64,000 nt of DNA, from the NCBI GenBank assembly GCA_930367215.1, contig OV884056.1, forward strand, positions 39,680,308-39,744,307. The letters are read 5' to 3'. Within the stretch, counting starts at the first letter, position 1. Every line of letters begins with the position of its first letter. Position numbers and translations under genes: made by a program. Origin of the DNA: Pollenia angustigena. Its lineage: Eukaryota > Arthropoda > Insecta > Diptera > Polleniidae. The notes beneath the pieces are model-generated. The model had not been told where the DNA came from, searched no databases, and saw only the letters and a list, made by a program, of their open reading frames with translations. Of the stretch, positions 34,281-45,474 are shown one piece after another.

Positions 34281-35300
34281 TTGATTTACGTTGTTAGTCT
34301 TTGAGTGTCGTTTGTCCGTTCACAGGAAGTCAAATGTCATGTTGTGTAGCAACATTTTTTGGTCGGCAATCATTTGTTTCCAATTGCATTTATGTCAGTA
34401 GTATTGAATCGTATATGCTTGAAAAATTGGAAATAATGCAAGAGCTTGTTTTTAAACTAACTCCTTTGGATTTCTGAAGAAATTTTGTTTCGATCATTAA
34501 AACGAATGCGAGTAAATTTTCAAAAAAAAAAAAAAAAACAAAATAAAAATGAAAACATTTGGTTCATTAAAATGTCTCGCTGACATTGAATATGAAAATT
34601 GCAAGGTACTTAGCTTTAAATTGGAAAATAGATAATTGATAAATGTATGTACGTTATAATAAAGATGTTAGTAAAGTGGGTTTTGCGTTCGTTAACTAGT
34701 AAAAAAGACGAAGGCCATTAGTAAATCTTTCAAAGACAAATTTCTTTCAAATTTTTATTAATATTGAAACCTAAAGAATATATGTATTTTATGGGACATA
34801 AATTACTACGAACTGCAGATACCCTTTAAATTTTATTTATTTTATAACCTTTAACGAGAAACAACGCCAACTGAAGCATGATATTCCATACATTTGTATT
34901 GATTTTATCTGAAATATATATTATGACAAGATAGACTTTATAACGAATAATTTTCTTTTAGATCCTTTACTAAAGTTAAAGCTGTGTTTTGAATTACAGT
35001 TTGATTTAAGGGAATTCTTCGCTGATTTTGCTCTTCAATCCAAATGCTAAGAAGATTTTTTTTATGAAAGGTCTTCTTATTTTATAAAACTGTTTATTTA
35101 GTAATGATGTTGCGGCTTCCACAATATTTTTAATTTAACTAGCGTTTCTGAAACAACAAATGGGCTACACTTAAGAAGGGACAAGCTCAAGTTTTCTTCC
35201 AATATCAACATACTCATCCCCTGATTTGTAGCGCTTTAAAATGTCCAGTTTTTGTTCAAAGCTTCTATGATTCCTTTTTTAACTCATTGTTCCATAATAT
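34281..35300. other. AT-rich DNA, nothing recognised
   Basis: No gene or element end was recognised. Confidence 0.4.
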
Positions 35301-35690
35301 TTAATGCAATTTGAAACTACTAACGACCTTCAACTTGCAACAACAGACAACCTTCACACACACGTACGTAAGACTTAAACGAGAAATCCCTTTTTTCTGT
35401 TTTAGCTTTGTACAAACATTTCTGTTTAAACGACGCAAATCGAAGCACTTACGCGCAACATCAAAGCCAAGCGAAAAAACTGAAGCAAAAACGGCGCAGC
35501 TTCGAAAACCCAAAAATATAAAACAGACATACATAACTTTAAAACGACGCCAGCCAGGGTATTGCTTTAAAATAAAATTACGCTTTACGTTACGGTTATA
35601 TAAAACTGAATTCGGCCAAATTTCACTGCATTGTTATTATGTGTTTCGGTTTTGGGATTCTTCAAGTCGTTAACGAAAGGGCGATCTATG
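35301..35690 (+). other. Locally GC-richer block with a TATA-like site
   Basis: This block is less AT-rich than its surroundings and holds a 120-codon open frame (35311-35673) on the plus strand, without recognisable domain. TTATATAAAAC at 35597-35607 with an initiator-like TTTCACTG at 35621-35628 sits at the spacing (about 28 bases) of an insect core promoter. If it is a promoter, the gene would lie downstream, where I see no exon. Equally it could be an old element. I regard both readings as weak. Confidence 0.2.
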
Positions 35691-36086
35691 CAAAATTATA
35701 AGCCAATCATTAAAAAACAATTGTATTCTGAATTCTAGTCTTACATATCTTAATTGTTTTGAAGCTTAGTAAAATATAATATTTGCACCTATGGTAAACT
35801 TAACTGGTTCACAAATGTTTAACTTCTTGCCATGAGATGTTTTCTTAAATAAATCGGGGCTGCTGAGCACGAATATGGCATTCATTTATTATAACCAAGA
35901 AGCATTTTCGGGATATCTTGAGAGCTGATTTTTTTCAATTATGCAAATTTTACACTGTTACAAAGATTTTTGTTTCCTCTTTCAGCCGATATCTATACTG
36001 TATTTATCGGACAAAAATCCACTGAGTTTTTTTTTTTAATTTTAAATCCATTTCTTAAAGACAAGTTTGTTCCAAACATATTTGTA
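35691..36086. other. AT-rich DNA, nothing recognised
   Basis: No supported feature. Confidence 0.4.
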
Positions 36087-37191
36087 CACTCACAATATTC
36101 TGTAAGTAAAATTAACTGAAATTGTAATATAAAATAAATGAAACTTCAATTAAAAACCGGTCTACTTATTTTTCATTTATTTTTAACAAAAAGTTCATTT
36201 AATTTTTACTGTCAAATATTCAACACCATATTCCGTAAAATCAAATAAATATTCAGTTATTTTGTAAAATTTTACTGTCAAAAATTCAACACCATATTCA
36301 GTAAAAACAATTAAATATTCATTTATTTTTTTAAATTTTACTGTCAAAAAATTTACCCCATATTCAGTAAAAACAATAAAATATTCAGTTGTTTCATTAA
36401 ATTTTCGTTTACTCCACAAAAGAGCCGAATTTCTAAAAAATACCAGACAGACACCTGTCCGCTTGTTTTTCTTATAAGCGAGAGAGGGAGAATATTATTA
36501 TTTACTTACCCTGTTACACACGTTTGTTTTACTTTTGTTGTACTGACCACGTTGTTTACAGAAGATCTCTCAATTATAAGACACCAGCAGCATGACCGAT
36601 ATGGCTTCGCAATTATTTTACTTTTAAAATTTGATGTATTTAACTAAGTTATATTTGCAAATAGAAAATGGGAATTGCTTACACAAAACAAGCAATTCAT
36701 TTTTTATAAATAAGTAAAAATTAATTTTCGGTAGTACAATTATATAAAATAACTGAATATTTAATTGTTTTTAATGAATATGGCGTTGAATTTTTGACAG
36801 TAAAATTTTATAAAATAACTGCATATTTATTTGTATTTACAGAATATGTAGTTAATTTTTTGACAATTAATTTATATAAGATAACTGAAAATTCATTTGG
36901 TTTTACGGAATTCGTGGTTGAATTTTTGACAGTAAAAATTAAATGAACTTTTCGTTGCTTTAAATTACATTTTTATTTAATTTAACATAAAGAAGAATTT
37001 AACTCAATCAACGGACAATATTAACTGCAACTGAAAATCAGTATTAATATGTACTTAGTTTTTTGAATAACTGTTAGAATCAGTTAAAAATAAATTTGCT
37101 TGGAATTTTAAATGTTTATTTATTTAAAAATGACTGAACGGAATATTTCTTAAATAAACTACAGTCCGTTACTTTAATAATATTGTGAGTG
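36087..37191. mobile_element. Foldback-like element with 66-bp repeats in both arms
   Basis: The outer ends CACTCACAATATT (left) and the same word on the opposite strand (right) are flanked by TA (36085-36086, 37192-37193). Inside, inverted arms (about 36190-36420 and 36735-36955) each contain three tandem copies of a 66-bp unit. In the left arm ACTGTC recurs at 36208, 36274 and 36340. The unit is 22 codons long and both arms stay open when read outward, giving repeats of the form KITEYL.VFTEYGVEFLTVK. The left arm is open on the minus strand for 74 codons from Met to the stop; the right arm is open on the plus strand and ends in TGA at about 36953. Looks like a Tc1/mariner-sized TA-inserting element; no transposase seen. 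Confidence 0.7.
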
Positions 37192-37193
37192 TA

Positions 37194-37752
37194 AAAAATG
37201 GTTAACATCGGACAACAAATAAGAAACAAATAAGAAAGGTGCAATATAATTAGCTAAAACATCAAAATTAAAAATTGTATTAAAAATGTTGTTTCTTGGT
37301 TGTGTTAAATGGATTAGAAGAAAGTGTTAAGAGACAATTTAATATGTTTACATAATTTTTTTATTGGTAAAATCTGTCTATATATGGGCATATCCGTCAA
37401 AAGGTTCACCGTGACCGAAAATTTAAAAGTTATTAAAAGCTGATTATTTTACGATATTATTATAGAGAAATATTTTGATTTTACTAATTTTATAAATTTA
37501 CCCATAAATTTGTTCACTTAGATGAACAATCAGACTGCAAAGTTGTGCAAACGTTATTTCTTATTTGTGAGAATGTTTTATTGTATGTTTTCTTTATTAT
37601 TTTCTTCCTTAAAAGAGGTGATATTTGATAAAAATTATTCCAAAAAAATTTTCTTTCATGGTCTGTAATCTAAGGAAGAGTTCAAAGAGCAATATGTTAT
37701 ACGGATTAACGGTAAATTTTTATTTTGTTTTAATCATTATTCAGTTCAATTA
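37194..37752. other. AT-rich DNA, nothing recognised
   Basis: No supported feature. Confidence 0.4.
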
Positions 37753-37756
37753 TTAA

Positions 37757-38943
37757 CCCTTATGTGAGTGACAAAAAAAAAACACCATAAACAGAGTGAC
37801 AGGGTACCCTGGTACCACATACAATAAATACGAAAATTTTACATTATATTACAATATATATAAGAAAATTCATTTAACAAAATGTAAAATATAAGTTTTT
37901 GCAATGTCTAACATAAACACGAATCGGGTGATTTCCCTTTGGCTTTATTATTGATCGACAAATACATCTATTTGCTACTGCTTTCATACATTACTATGTT
38001 CATACATGAATAAGTTCGGTGAGCGCAAGAAGAAGGTAAAGTGCAATTGCATTGGCTTCTTGTTCTAAACAAGCTCGCTTAGATTCCATAGATACAAATG
38101 ATATATAAAACGAATGTGAACATATTCTGAAAATGTGCAATATAATATCAGAAGCATTCGATGCAAAACATATGGGATAAATAGAGGACAACGAGGATTC
38201 ATATGATTCTGACGGGAGTGAAGAAACAACTGAAGTCCATGGAAAGGATGGTTCTCATTGGCGTCTTGATCGCTATCCGGAATACCAATACATCAACAGA
38301 AATTACGGCAACGCAGAGGTCCTGATCCTGGCTTAAATATAGGAGCACCTAAGGACGTATTTAAAACTTAATTATCCAGCGAGATGTGCGATATAATTTT
38401 ACGTGAAAGTAATAGTAATTTCAGAGTTGTCGGCAGTTGCTCTATGTGCCAAAAAAAAAAAAAAATTGAAAAACTCGGAGGGCGTGCGCAAGTTGTATCG
38501 AACATTCAATTCACCGTCCTCTGTGTGAATAAACAATATAAACGAAATATGTATATGTACAAAATAACCAACACTGTCTTTTTTTTAAATTTTAAATTTT
38601 CATTCATTTGAAAAGTAAATAAATATTCCAGTTTATGCAATTCAACATGCTTTTAAGCTGATATTCATTACAATAAAATAAATTATACTAAAAAATAAAT
38701 GTTATTTTAAATATGTTCGTTAAGGTACCCGGGTACCCTGTCACTCCGTTAAGGGTGCAAAATATAAATTGACCCACAGAACTCTTTCAAATTCAGAAAC
38801 TAAGCTAATGTTTATTTAAATATATTTAAAACACAATAATAAGAGTTCTCAAGAGGTTCCACTCCCTTAAGAAACTTCAAACAAACAAAAAATGCAATTA
38901 AAGATTAAAAAGTTACCCGGGTACCCTGTCACTCACATAAGGG
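37757..38943 (+). mobile_element. piggyBac element, internally deleted
   Basis: A perfect 17-bp terminal inverted repeat CCCTTATGTGAGTGACA is flanked by the tetranucleotide TTAA on both sides (37753-37756, 38944-38947), the piggyBac insertion signature. A subterminal repeat GAGTGACAGGGTACCC occurs about 19 bases in from the left tip. On the right it occurs twice (about 38729-38748 and 38915-38934), the first containing the perfect palindrome GGTACCCGGGTACC. The interior keeps traces of a transposase (next entry). At 1.2 kb it is far shorter than an autonomous piggyBac (about 2.4 kb). Confidence 0.9.
38180..38620 (+). pseudogene. piggyBac transposase remnant (ends only)
   Basis: An acidic N-terminal segment (DSYDSDGSEETTEVHGKDGS, about 38195-38255) is followed after a short gap by sequence that in one frame reads RRGPDPGLNIGAPKDVF (about 38310-38365). 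It then joins directly to a C-terminal cysteine-rich piece, VVGSCSMCQKKKK and, across frames, a CVNK end (about 38420-38545). The catalytic core with the Asp triad is missing. The A run in the Cys segment has slipped the frame. Confidence 0.5.
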
Positions 38944-38947
38944 TTAA

Positions 38948-39486
38948 GGAAAAAATTTCACGTTCGAAATGTCACGTATCGACGTATCGGCTTAAAAAAA
39001 GGAAAATACAGAAGATTTTGGAATCAAACCAAAGACATTTTAATGTTACATTGCTACGTAAAATTCTCAAAGTAGTTTGACTAAAGAATTGTGCCAGGTT
39101 TCGCTTAATTACGCTTTTTTATACATGGCCACAAAAACTACTTCTATTTTTTTCACGTTCGAACCGCTACTCCTTTTGCCATTACCTTTGGCCTAGAATC
39201 GCGCCCTCCATAAACTTTAGCATAGATAACAGTGCTTTCTTAGTGCTATAATTTAAGGGTTAAGAGAACGTAAAAATATTTGATGTTTTAAATGTTATAG
39301 CATTTTTGATGCGTGTGTGTTTGTATGTATATATGTATGTAACATATGGCATCTTCACAATAATAAGGCGGGTGACACTGTGAAGTCTGATTTGCGGTCT
39401 TCGGGCGGAGGGACGTGGCAAAATCCAATTTTCATATTGCACCACCAATGACATATACATATATTTTTTTTTTTGTTGCTTTTTTT

Positions 39487-39523
<37 letters not shown>

Positions 39524-39649
39524 AAAGCCGTTGTCATGTTTTTCAGAACGAAATATCAAACTCCTAAATCGGCTATGTAATTTCGAAGATAATTAAAAAA
39601 AACCTATGTTAGTAATGATCCAATATCAAAATTTTAAAACTTTTGAAAT
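38948..39649. other. AT-rich DNA with a long T run
   Basis: The T run spans about 39484-39522 with a few interruptions upstream from 39463. It may be the poly-A tail of a minus-strand retroelement, but no coding piece adjoins it. Nothing else recognised. Confidence 0.4.
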
Positions 39650-39886
39650 CCACGAATTCTGATGATTTCCAACGATTTATCATTCCAATTCAAGCCGCTC
39701 CAATTCCCTTTGCGTCTTGCCTTTGCTATTACCATCCGCAAAGCACAAGGCCTATTATGGACTATTGCTGGCTTAAACGGCCAGTTGTATGTGGCTTGCT
39801 CGCGAGTTGGCACTCCAAACAATTTATACGTTTTGACACCAAATAAAAAACCAAAAAACATTGTCTATCGGCTGGCTTTAAGATGA
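39650..39886 (+). pseudogene. Helitron helicase C-terminal remnant
   Basis: The 74-codon open frame 39662-39886 encodes LQFPLRLAFAITIRKAQG, then GLNGQLYVACSRVGTPNNLY and VLTPNKKPKNIVYR before the stop. The AxTI.KAQG and GQLYVA.SRV motifs are the last helicase motifs of Pif1-type helicases in Helitron Rep/Hel proteins, which normally exceed 1,300 residues. About 10-20 residues between the two motifs are missing. Upstream no Rep or other helicase motif was seen, so this is a 3' fragment. The 3' terminal hairpin and CTRR end could not be placed. Confidence 0.75.
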
Positions 39887-40607
39887 AGTAATAAATAAAT
39901 ATAATTTCCAATTTGCCTTAAATACATGCGCTTATTTGTTGATTGAGCCCATATCTACACCATATGTAAGTTATTCTGTAAAAAATACTTTATGATAGGT
40001 ATTCCATGGATTGTTATTTAAAGGCCGTAAATTTCGTTAAAAGCTCAATTTAAATCGTGTTGTTATACAACACTAATGTTTAGCGTTTACAAAACTGCAG
40101 TCAAAGTTGAAAAACTGCCATTTCTTCCACCTCTTTTTTTGTGATTGGCCAAAAAAAAAAAAACAGTTGCTTTTACTTCTGATTCATTATATATAAACAA
40201 TCCCTGTCAAACCAATTCAAAAAGCGATAATTGTACAAACATTTTCGTTTTCTGGTTGACAGTTTTTGGTTTCGACTGCAGTTTTTTAAGGTCTGGTATT
40301 TACCCATCATGGTCTGATCCCAATGCCGTGATAATGCTTTTCCATTACAACAAGACCTCTTTCACCTTGTTCGTCACAATAAAACAAGTCTAAAAAGTGT
40401 TAAAGAAAACACAGTTTCAATGACATTTTTGCTCCTGTAAATACAGGACATCGATTTAGATTTCAAATAATACTAAGTTTTTTATTTATTTGATATACAC
40501 CTATGGCATAAAAGGCTTCCATCATATTTTGAATTAGGAGACTACCGTTATGGCTTCTGCAATAAACTTCTGCTAAAACCTCACTCACATTCTGAGAAAT
40601 AATTTTA
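39887..40607. other. AT-rich DNA, nothing recognised
   Basis: May include the rest of the Helitron 3' end, but no hairpin plus CTRR end was recognised. The 82-codon frame at 40145-40393 has no motif. Confidence 0.35.
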
Positions 40608-41059
40608 GGCTAGTTCACAAGGTAATACAATGTATTATGATATCATGTAGAATGAAAAAAAAATCATGTAATGTAAAAGCAAAATGTATTGAATAAGAGA
40701 GAATACGAATACAAAATCTGACAAGCCGTCGGTAAATGTTTTTTTCTCTAAACCATTTTAGAAACTTATGTTTTCTAATCACACCAGAAGTGAACTTTAA
40801 CAGCATGTATTAAAGGTGTTAATATTTTTATACAATTACAAAAATGACCGCAGGAAATTTTCATGTTGTTTTTGTAAAAATTTTAAAATTGCAACCATCT
40901 GCTTTTTTGTTATTATTTTTGATTTTACTTATAACACCCGTGTAATCATGAAATATACTTATAACAGACTTTTATTTTTTTCTTTTACACACGGAGAAAA
41001 TTTCATATTATTTTAATTCTACAAAGTCGTAATACATTGTATTGCCATGTAAACTAACC
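40608..41059. mobile_element. 452-bp MITE, GGCTAGTT ends
   Basis: GGCTAGTTCACAAGGTAATA (left) against GGTTAGTTTACATGGCAATA (right, opposite strand), followed in both by CAATGTATTA and, later, a TGTAGAAT block. Flanks are TTA (left) and TTT (right), possibly a decayed 3-bp duplication. The interior is noncoding. Confidence 0.65.
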
Positions 41060-43130
41060 TTTAATCGCAAATCTTTCCTTGACCCATTCATTTTATTGTA
41101 ACTACTAACACTGCGAATATGTTCTACACCATTTATATGAAGTACTTATATAAAGTTTTCCATGGCAAATGTTAAAAAGATAAAAAATTTTTGGGCTTTA
41201 TAGGTGTATTTTAATCTCGGGAGTTTAGTGCCGTTCCTAAGTTGTTGTTGGGTTTGCACTCTTGCAATTGTTATTTAGATTAACGTTGGTTTGACAAATA
41301 GGGGATGATTTTCATTTACAGGCAATCTATAATGAAGAGTGTAGTTATAATTACTCACAGAGTAGTTATAATACAACAACGTGAACAACAATAAAGGGGA
41401 TTAGTTTCGTGTTTGGATAAGGGGGCTGGATCTTGGGCTAATGCTCACCTCTTACTAAGTCCACCGTTGAAATAATGATTAAGGTAAGTAGGTATTTAAT
41501 TAATAATTCACGGTTTATTAAGCAATTAATTCATTTAGTTGGTTTAGGTTTAACGCTAGGTAAGTATAACTTTAAGGTAAGTACTAGTAGCTAATGTAAG
41601 TTAACTTTAGGTAACGTGGTAGTTATAAATTTGAAGGAAATATATGTTTTATGTAAATTTAACGTTTATGTAAATTAACTTTAGGCTAAGCACGGAGGCG
41701 AGTTAAAGTTGGCGGATCAGACAAAGTTGTTAATTGCGCAACGTACAAAGGGCAAGTAAGTTTGCATCGCCAAGTTAAAAAAAATGGATGATTTGCAATT
41801 TTCCAATCGGGTGAAAATTTCCCTCTAGTTTTACTTTTAGCGAGTACTAAATGTGGTGATGCCAAATGCTGCTTATTTTACGTTAGTACTATAATTCATT
41901 CAAATACTTAAATAATGTAGATACTACAATACTTATATTAATATGTAAGACAATACTTAATATAAAAATTATAATTCATAACTTCATGTGGATTATAATT
42001 TGAGGGTTCAATCTCCATTGAACAATAGGAAAAATATCAAGTTTGGTTTCTAATAAAAAAGTATATATTTTTTCATTTATTTAACTCTTAAAATATTTCT
42101 CATTACTATTTTCCTTAAAACAAAATATGTATGTAACTAACGTCACTACCATGTATGAAGCAAACAAATATGCTTAAATTCGGCTCAGCTGGATATAGAT
42201 TTTTGACTTGTTTTCAAATCTAATTTGAATTTTTTTTATTCCGTGTTTTTTTTTAACCATTTGCAATTTTTTTCTTTACTTGATGAAATTTTATGGTCAG
42301 CAATACAATTGGACATCATCAAAAAGTTCGTTTATCAACTCTGTTTGTCGTCTGACATTGTCATTTGTTTTGTAACACAACCAGCAAAGAGAGAGGGAGA
42401 TACAATTTTTTTATGTTTTTGCTTTTAGATTTTTTTTGCTGGTCGTATTCTATATGTCTGTTCATTAACAGAAAACTATTTTTTATTTTCAATATTTATT
42501 TACAAGTAGAGGCACTTTTACACAGAGTATTACGACATGGCAAAAACTCACATAAATTAAAAATGTATATTTGTGTGAAAAAAAATTTGTAGCTAAAAAT
42601 CAAAAAATACGTAAAGAGATTTGAAAGGCTTACGGCCAGTTTTTTAAATTTTTCTATACAATAAGATTTTTTTTTTTTTTTTTTTTTTTTGATTAGAGCT
42701 GTATTTTGTGAAGAGTCCAAGAAGTCCTATCTAAAATTTGAAATAATTTTGCATCTTAGATAACGATACATGTATTTAGGTTCATTCCAGGAATGCCAAT
42801 CGGGACTGGTTTTCGCAAATACCGGGATTTCAAAAAATCAGGCACCGGGATTTTTTTTTTTTTTTTTGGAGTTGTCGGTCAAAAAGTTTCTCAGTTAGAG
42901 GGGGTCAATGTTTGATATTTTGGCCATACAGGTATTCTTTCTCATCCATGTAACTTATTACCTATTGGCGTTAGCAAAATTTCTCCCAAGTAGCTTCGAT
43001 AGCTATTTGATCAATCTTTTGAAATTTTTTCTTTGTTTTTTTTTAATTTTTTTTTTTTTAAATTTAAATTTTTTTTTTTTATTCGGAATATATTTTTATG
43101 TAAATAAATACGTATGTACATTGATTATAC
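41060..43130. other. AT-rich DNA with homopolymer runs
   Basis: Holds a cluster of GGTAAGTA words at 41483-41584 and T runs at 42667-42690, 42851-42867 and 43020-43080. The block CCAATCGGGACTGGTTTTCG at about 42799 followed by ACCGGGATTT repeats resembles a TE end, without a partner. No gene recognised. Confidence 0.35.
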
Positions 43131-43933
43131 TAGAGTTTGCTAAAAACCGTAAAAATAAGAAAACGTGGTTTCGGTTTTAAAATTATTAAAACCGGGCGGT
43201 TTCGGTTCGGTTTCGGTTTTGAAAATATCAAAGTTAAACTTCATACATAAACATATATATTTTTTTTATTTGTTTCAATGCAGGTAATTTTATTAACCCT
43301 TGTATACCTGTGCCCGAACAGGCATTTGTTTAGAACGAAACATTATGTATTCCTCAATCAAAGTGTTTTTTACAAGAAAATGTGTAAACACCGTGGGCGT
43401 CGCATTTGCCCAAATGAAAATTTTGTTCATATTGTATCCACCTGGGCCTGGCCAGGCCCTGCCCACACATAGGAATTCTTTCTTTACTGTTTTTTCGAAG
43501 AGTTATTTCACGTTCCGACAAAATGTTCCTGCTATAGCCACAAAACTCCATACATATAAAAGTAGTTCCAGCCTTGCACAGGGGTTCGTTGGTGTGAGTT
43601 GTATCTATAGCCACAAAAACTCCATACGAAATACTATTGGTCCCAGCTAGGCCCAGGTGGCACTTTGTGCCACACAAATCAGGTGTCTAAAAAGGTAACA
43701 TTTGTTCTTCTTAGTACTTATTTTGAATTTTAAGAATTTTGAAATACCTTGCCATTGTTCCAAGCTGTTATGTATGTATAAAGTTTTTCTATATGAAGTT
43801 CCAGTATTATATATAATTTTTAATTTATTTCTAAAACCAAGGTTTTTTTTGCCGGTTTTCGGTTTTCGGTTTCAGTTTTAAGGCATTTAAAACCGCGATT
43901 TCGATTTCGGTTAAAACCGAACAGCAATCCCTA
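43131..43933. mobile_element. hAT element, copy 2 (relative of 6974)
   Basis: Inverted relative to copy 1. Ends are TAGAGTTTGCT (left) and, on the opposite strand, TAGGGATTGCT (right). The flanking octamers GATTATAC and GCTAATAC agree at 6 of 8 positions, so the duplication has decayed. The interior matches copy 1: CGGTTTTAA-rich ends, a CCTGGGCCTGGCCAGGCCC block (43441-43459) and the frame MCGTKCHLGLAGTNS.. on the minus strand (43354-43677, 107 codons). It is noncoding for transposase. Confidence 0.8.
43354..43677 (-). other. Open frame shared by both hAT copies
   Basis: This 107-codon frame and the 83-codon frame at 7258-7509 start MCGTxxHLGLAGTNSIxYGV and stay alike to LRKNSKERI. The frame has no known domain. 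The shared ancestry of the elements alone would give such similarity, so coding is not shown. It is listed because it stays open in both copies. Confidence 0.25.
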
Positions 43934-44243
43934 GCTAATACATATACCCCCGTATTTATAAACGATTATTAAATTTAACAAACATTTATTAAGGAGAATT
44001 TTCATACAAAATTTGTTTTGTAAACCTTTATTTAATTTAAATTTTTTTTTAAAATACAGGCGATATTATTTAAATTAAGAAACAACATGTATGTGAAAAT
44101 TGTTCAACACAATTGAATTAAGGAAGGCAGAGATAAATGTAATTCAAATTTTTTTTCTTTTATGTTGGATTTATTTAGATTAAGCACACTAGCCAGTAAG
44201 AACTATAAGCTTTATTGGCGAACTAAGTAAAAAATAAATAAAA

Positions 44244-44470
44244 TGAGGCGATAGTGTGGTGACCATCGAGAAATCTCAGAACAACCTGTCCGTGCACATG
44301 GGTTCAATGATTACGGCGTCATTCAAGAATGAAAAGTTATCAATAATTTTTAATTTATTTCATATTGTAAAAACTCCTTTCTTCAAAAAAAAAAAATTTA
44401 ATTAAAGTTAAATTAAATAAACTTTAGCCTGAACAAAATATTTAAAATTTGAATGAAATAAAAACAGCGT
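44244..44470 (+). mobile_element. S1 SINE, decayed copy
   Basis: Head remnant AACCTGTCCGTGCACATGGG then GGGTTCAATGATTACGG-like B box, then CATTCAAGAATGAAAAGTTA and TCATATTGTAAAAACTCCTT, which follow the order of the 46300 copy. Substitutions have destroyed the promoter boxes. Confidence 0.6.
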
Positions 44471-44900
44471 AGTTGGGAGGACAATTTTATAAAATTTAGA
44501 TTAACTTTAAAGTAACTAAACAGACCTTATATTTGTTGTTGCAAAAATAGGAAAACAAATAAAAAAAAAATTAAAAATCCAAACATTGTTCAAATGAAAT
44601 CCAACTAAAGAGAAACTTAGCAAAATTGAAAAAGTTTTTGTTAAGAATTTGTCTTTTATTTGAAGTTTCTTGTTTTTAGTTTTATTGTTCTTGTTTTTGT
44701 AAAATTCTTTTTTTATCACATTTTTATCAAAGTTTGATATGAATACAGATTAAAAAAAAAAGAACAAACAAATAGAGACTAATAAAAAGTTAATAAAGAT
44801 TTTAAATAATACATACATACATACATTATAAAATTTTGCAGTTGTGTTCACCACCTACAAATGAAAAGCTTAACTGGATGGAACTGACTGCCTGTAAAAC

Positions 44901-44999
44901 GATTTCGAACGTCAACTTTCGCATAGAAAATTATATAAATAAATTTTAGAGTTTTTTTTTTATATATAATTTTTTATGCGAGCCTTAACGTTCGAAATC
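44901..44999. mobile_element. Short near-palindrome (MITE-like)
   Basis: GATTTCGAACGTCAACTTTC with CGCATAGAAAATTATATA is mirrored by TATATAATTTTTTATGCG and TTAACGTTCGAAATC. Arms of about 40 bp with a spacer of about 25. CCTG words just outside (44891 and opposite strand at 45005) suggest the true ends are slightly further out. No duplication identified. Confidence 0.5.
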
Positions 45000-45295
45000 G
45001 ACGTCCAGGCTGTTAATCTATGTTTTTATCGTTTGAATAAAAATTTATAAATTTGAATGTTAGAAAACAAGATGCATTGAAGAAGAGAATGTGCTATTAA
45101 GACGAAATTTTTTCTGAAATCTGAATGAGCGACACATTTAAATGTCCCCAGAATAATGGATTATTTACGACAGCGGTTATACAAGATAAGCAAGATAACA
45201 AAATTTAATTATTAAGTTCTAGACGCAGGCACATTTTTCGATATTGTCACCTCAAATAAAACTATTTTTTTTTTTTTGTAATAAAAAATTATTTA

Positions 45296-45390
45296 ACATA
45301 TCATGGTTACTTTAACCATAATAATACCACTGGAAACCATTTTATGGTTTAATTAGCCCTCCATCAAGAAATCATTACCATATTGTGATA
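45296..45390. repeat. Fragment related to the 18214 palindrome
   Basis: CATGGTTACTTTAACCATAA, TTTTATGGTTTAATTAG and CCTCCATCAAGAAATCATTA follow the same order as one arm of the 18214-18520 element. Only one arm is present. Confidence 0.4.
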
Positions 45391-45474
45391 ATTGTATGAG
45401 TTTTAAGAATTAAAAAATACAATCAGTTTAAGGTAAAATATGCGTTATAAACTTAAAAAATGCTCTTTTAACTA

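Noticed and set aside
35311..35673. 120-codon plus-strand frame as a gene
   Set aside because: No recognisable domain or splice context; kept only as part of a weak promoter-like block.
39463..39522. 39-codon-plus poly-Lys frame
   Set aside because: Produced by the long T run read on the minus strand.
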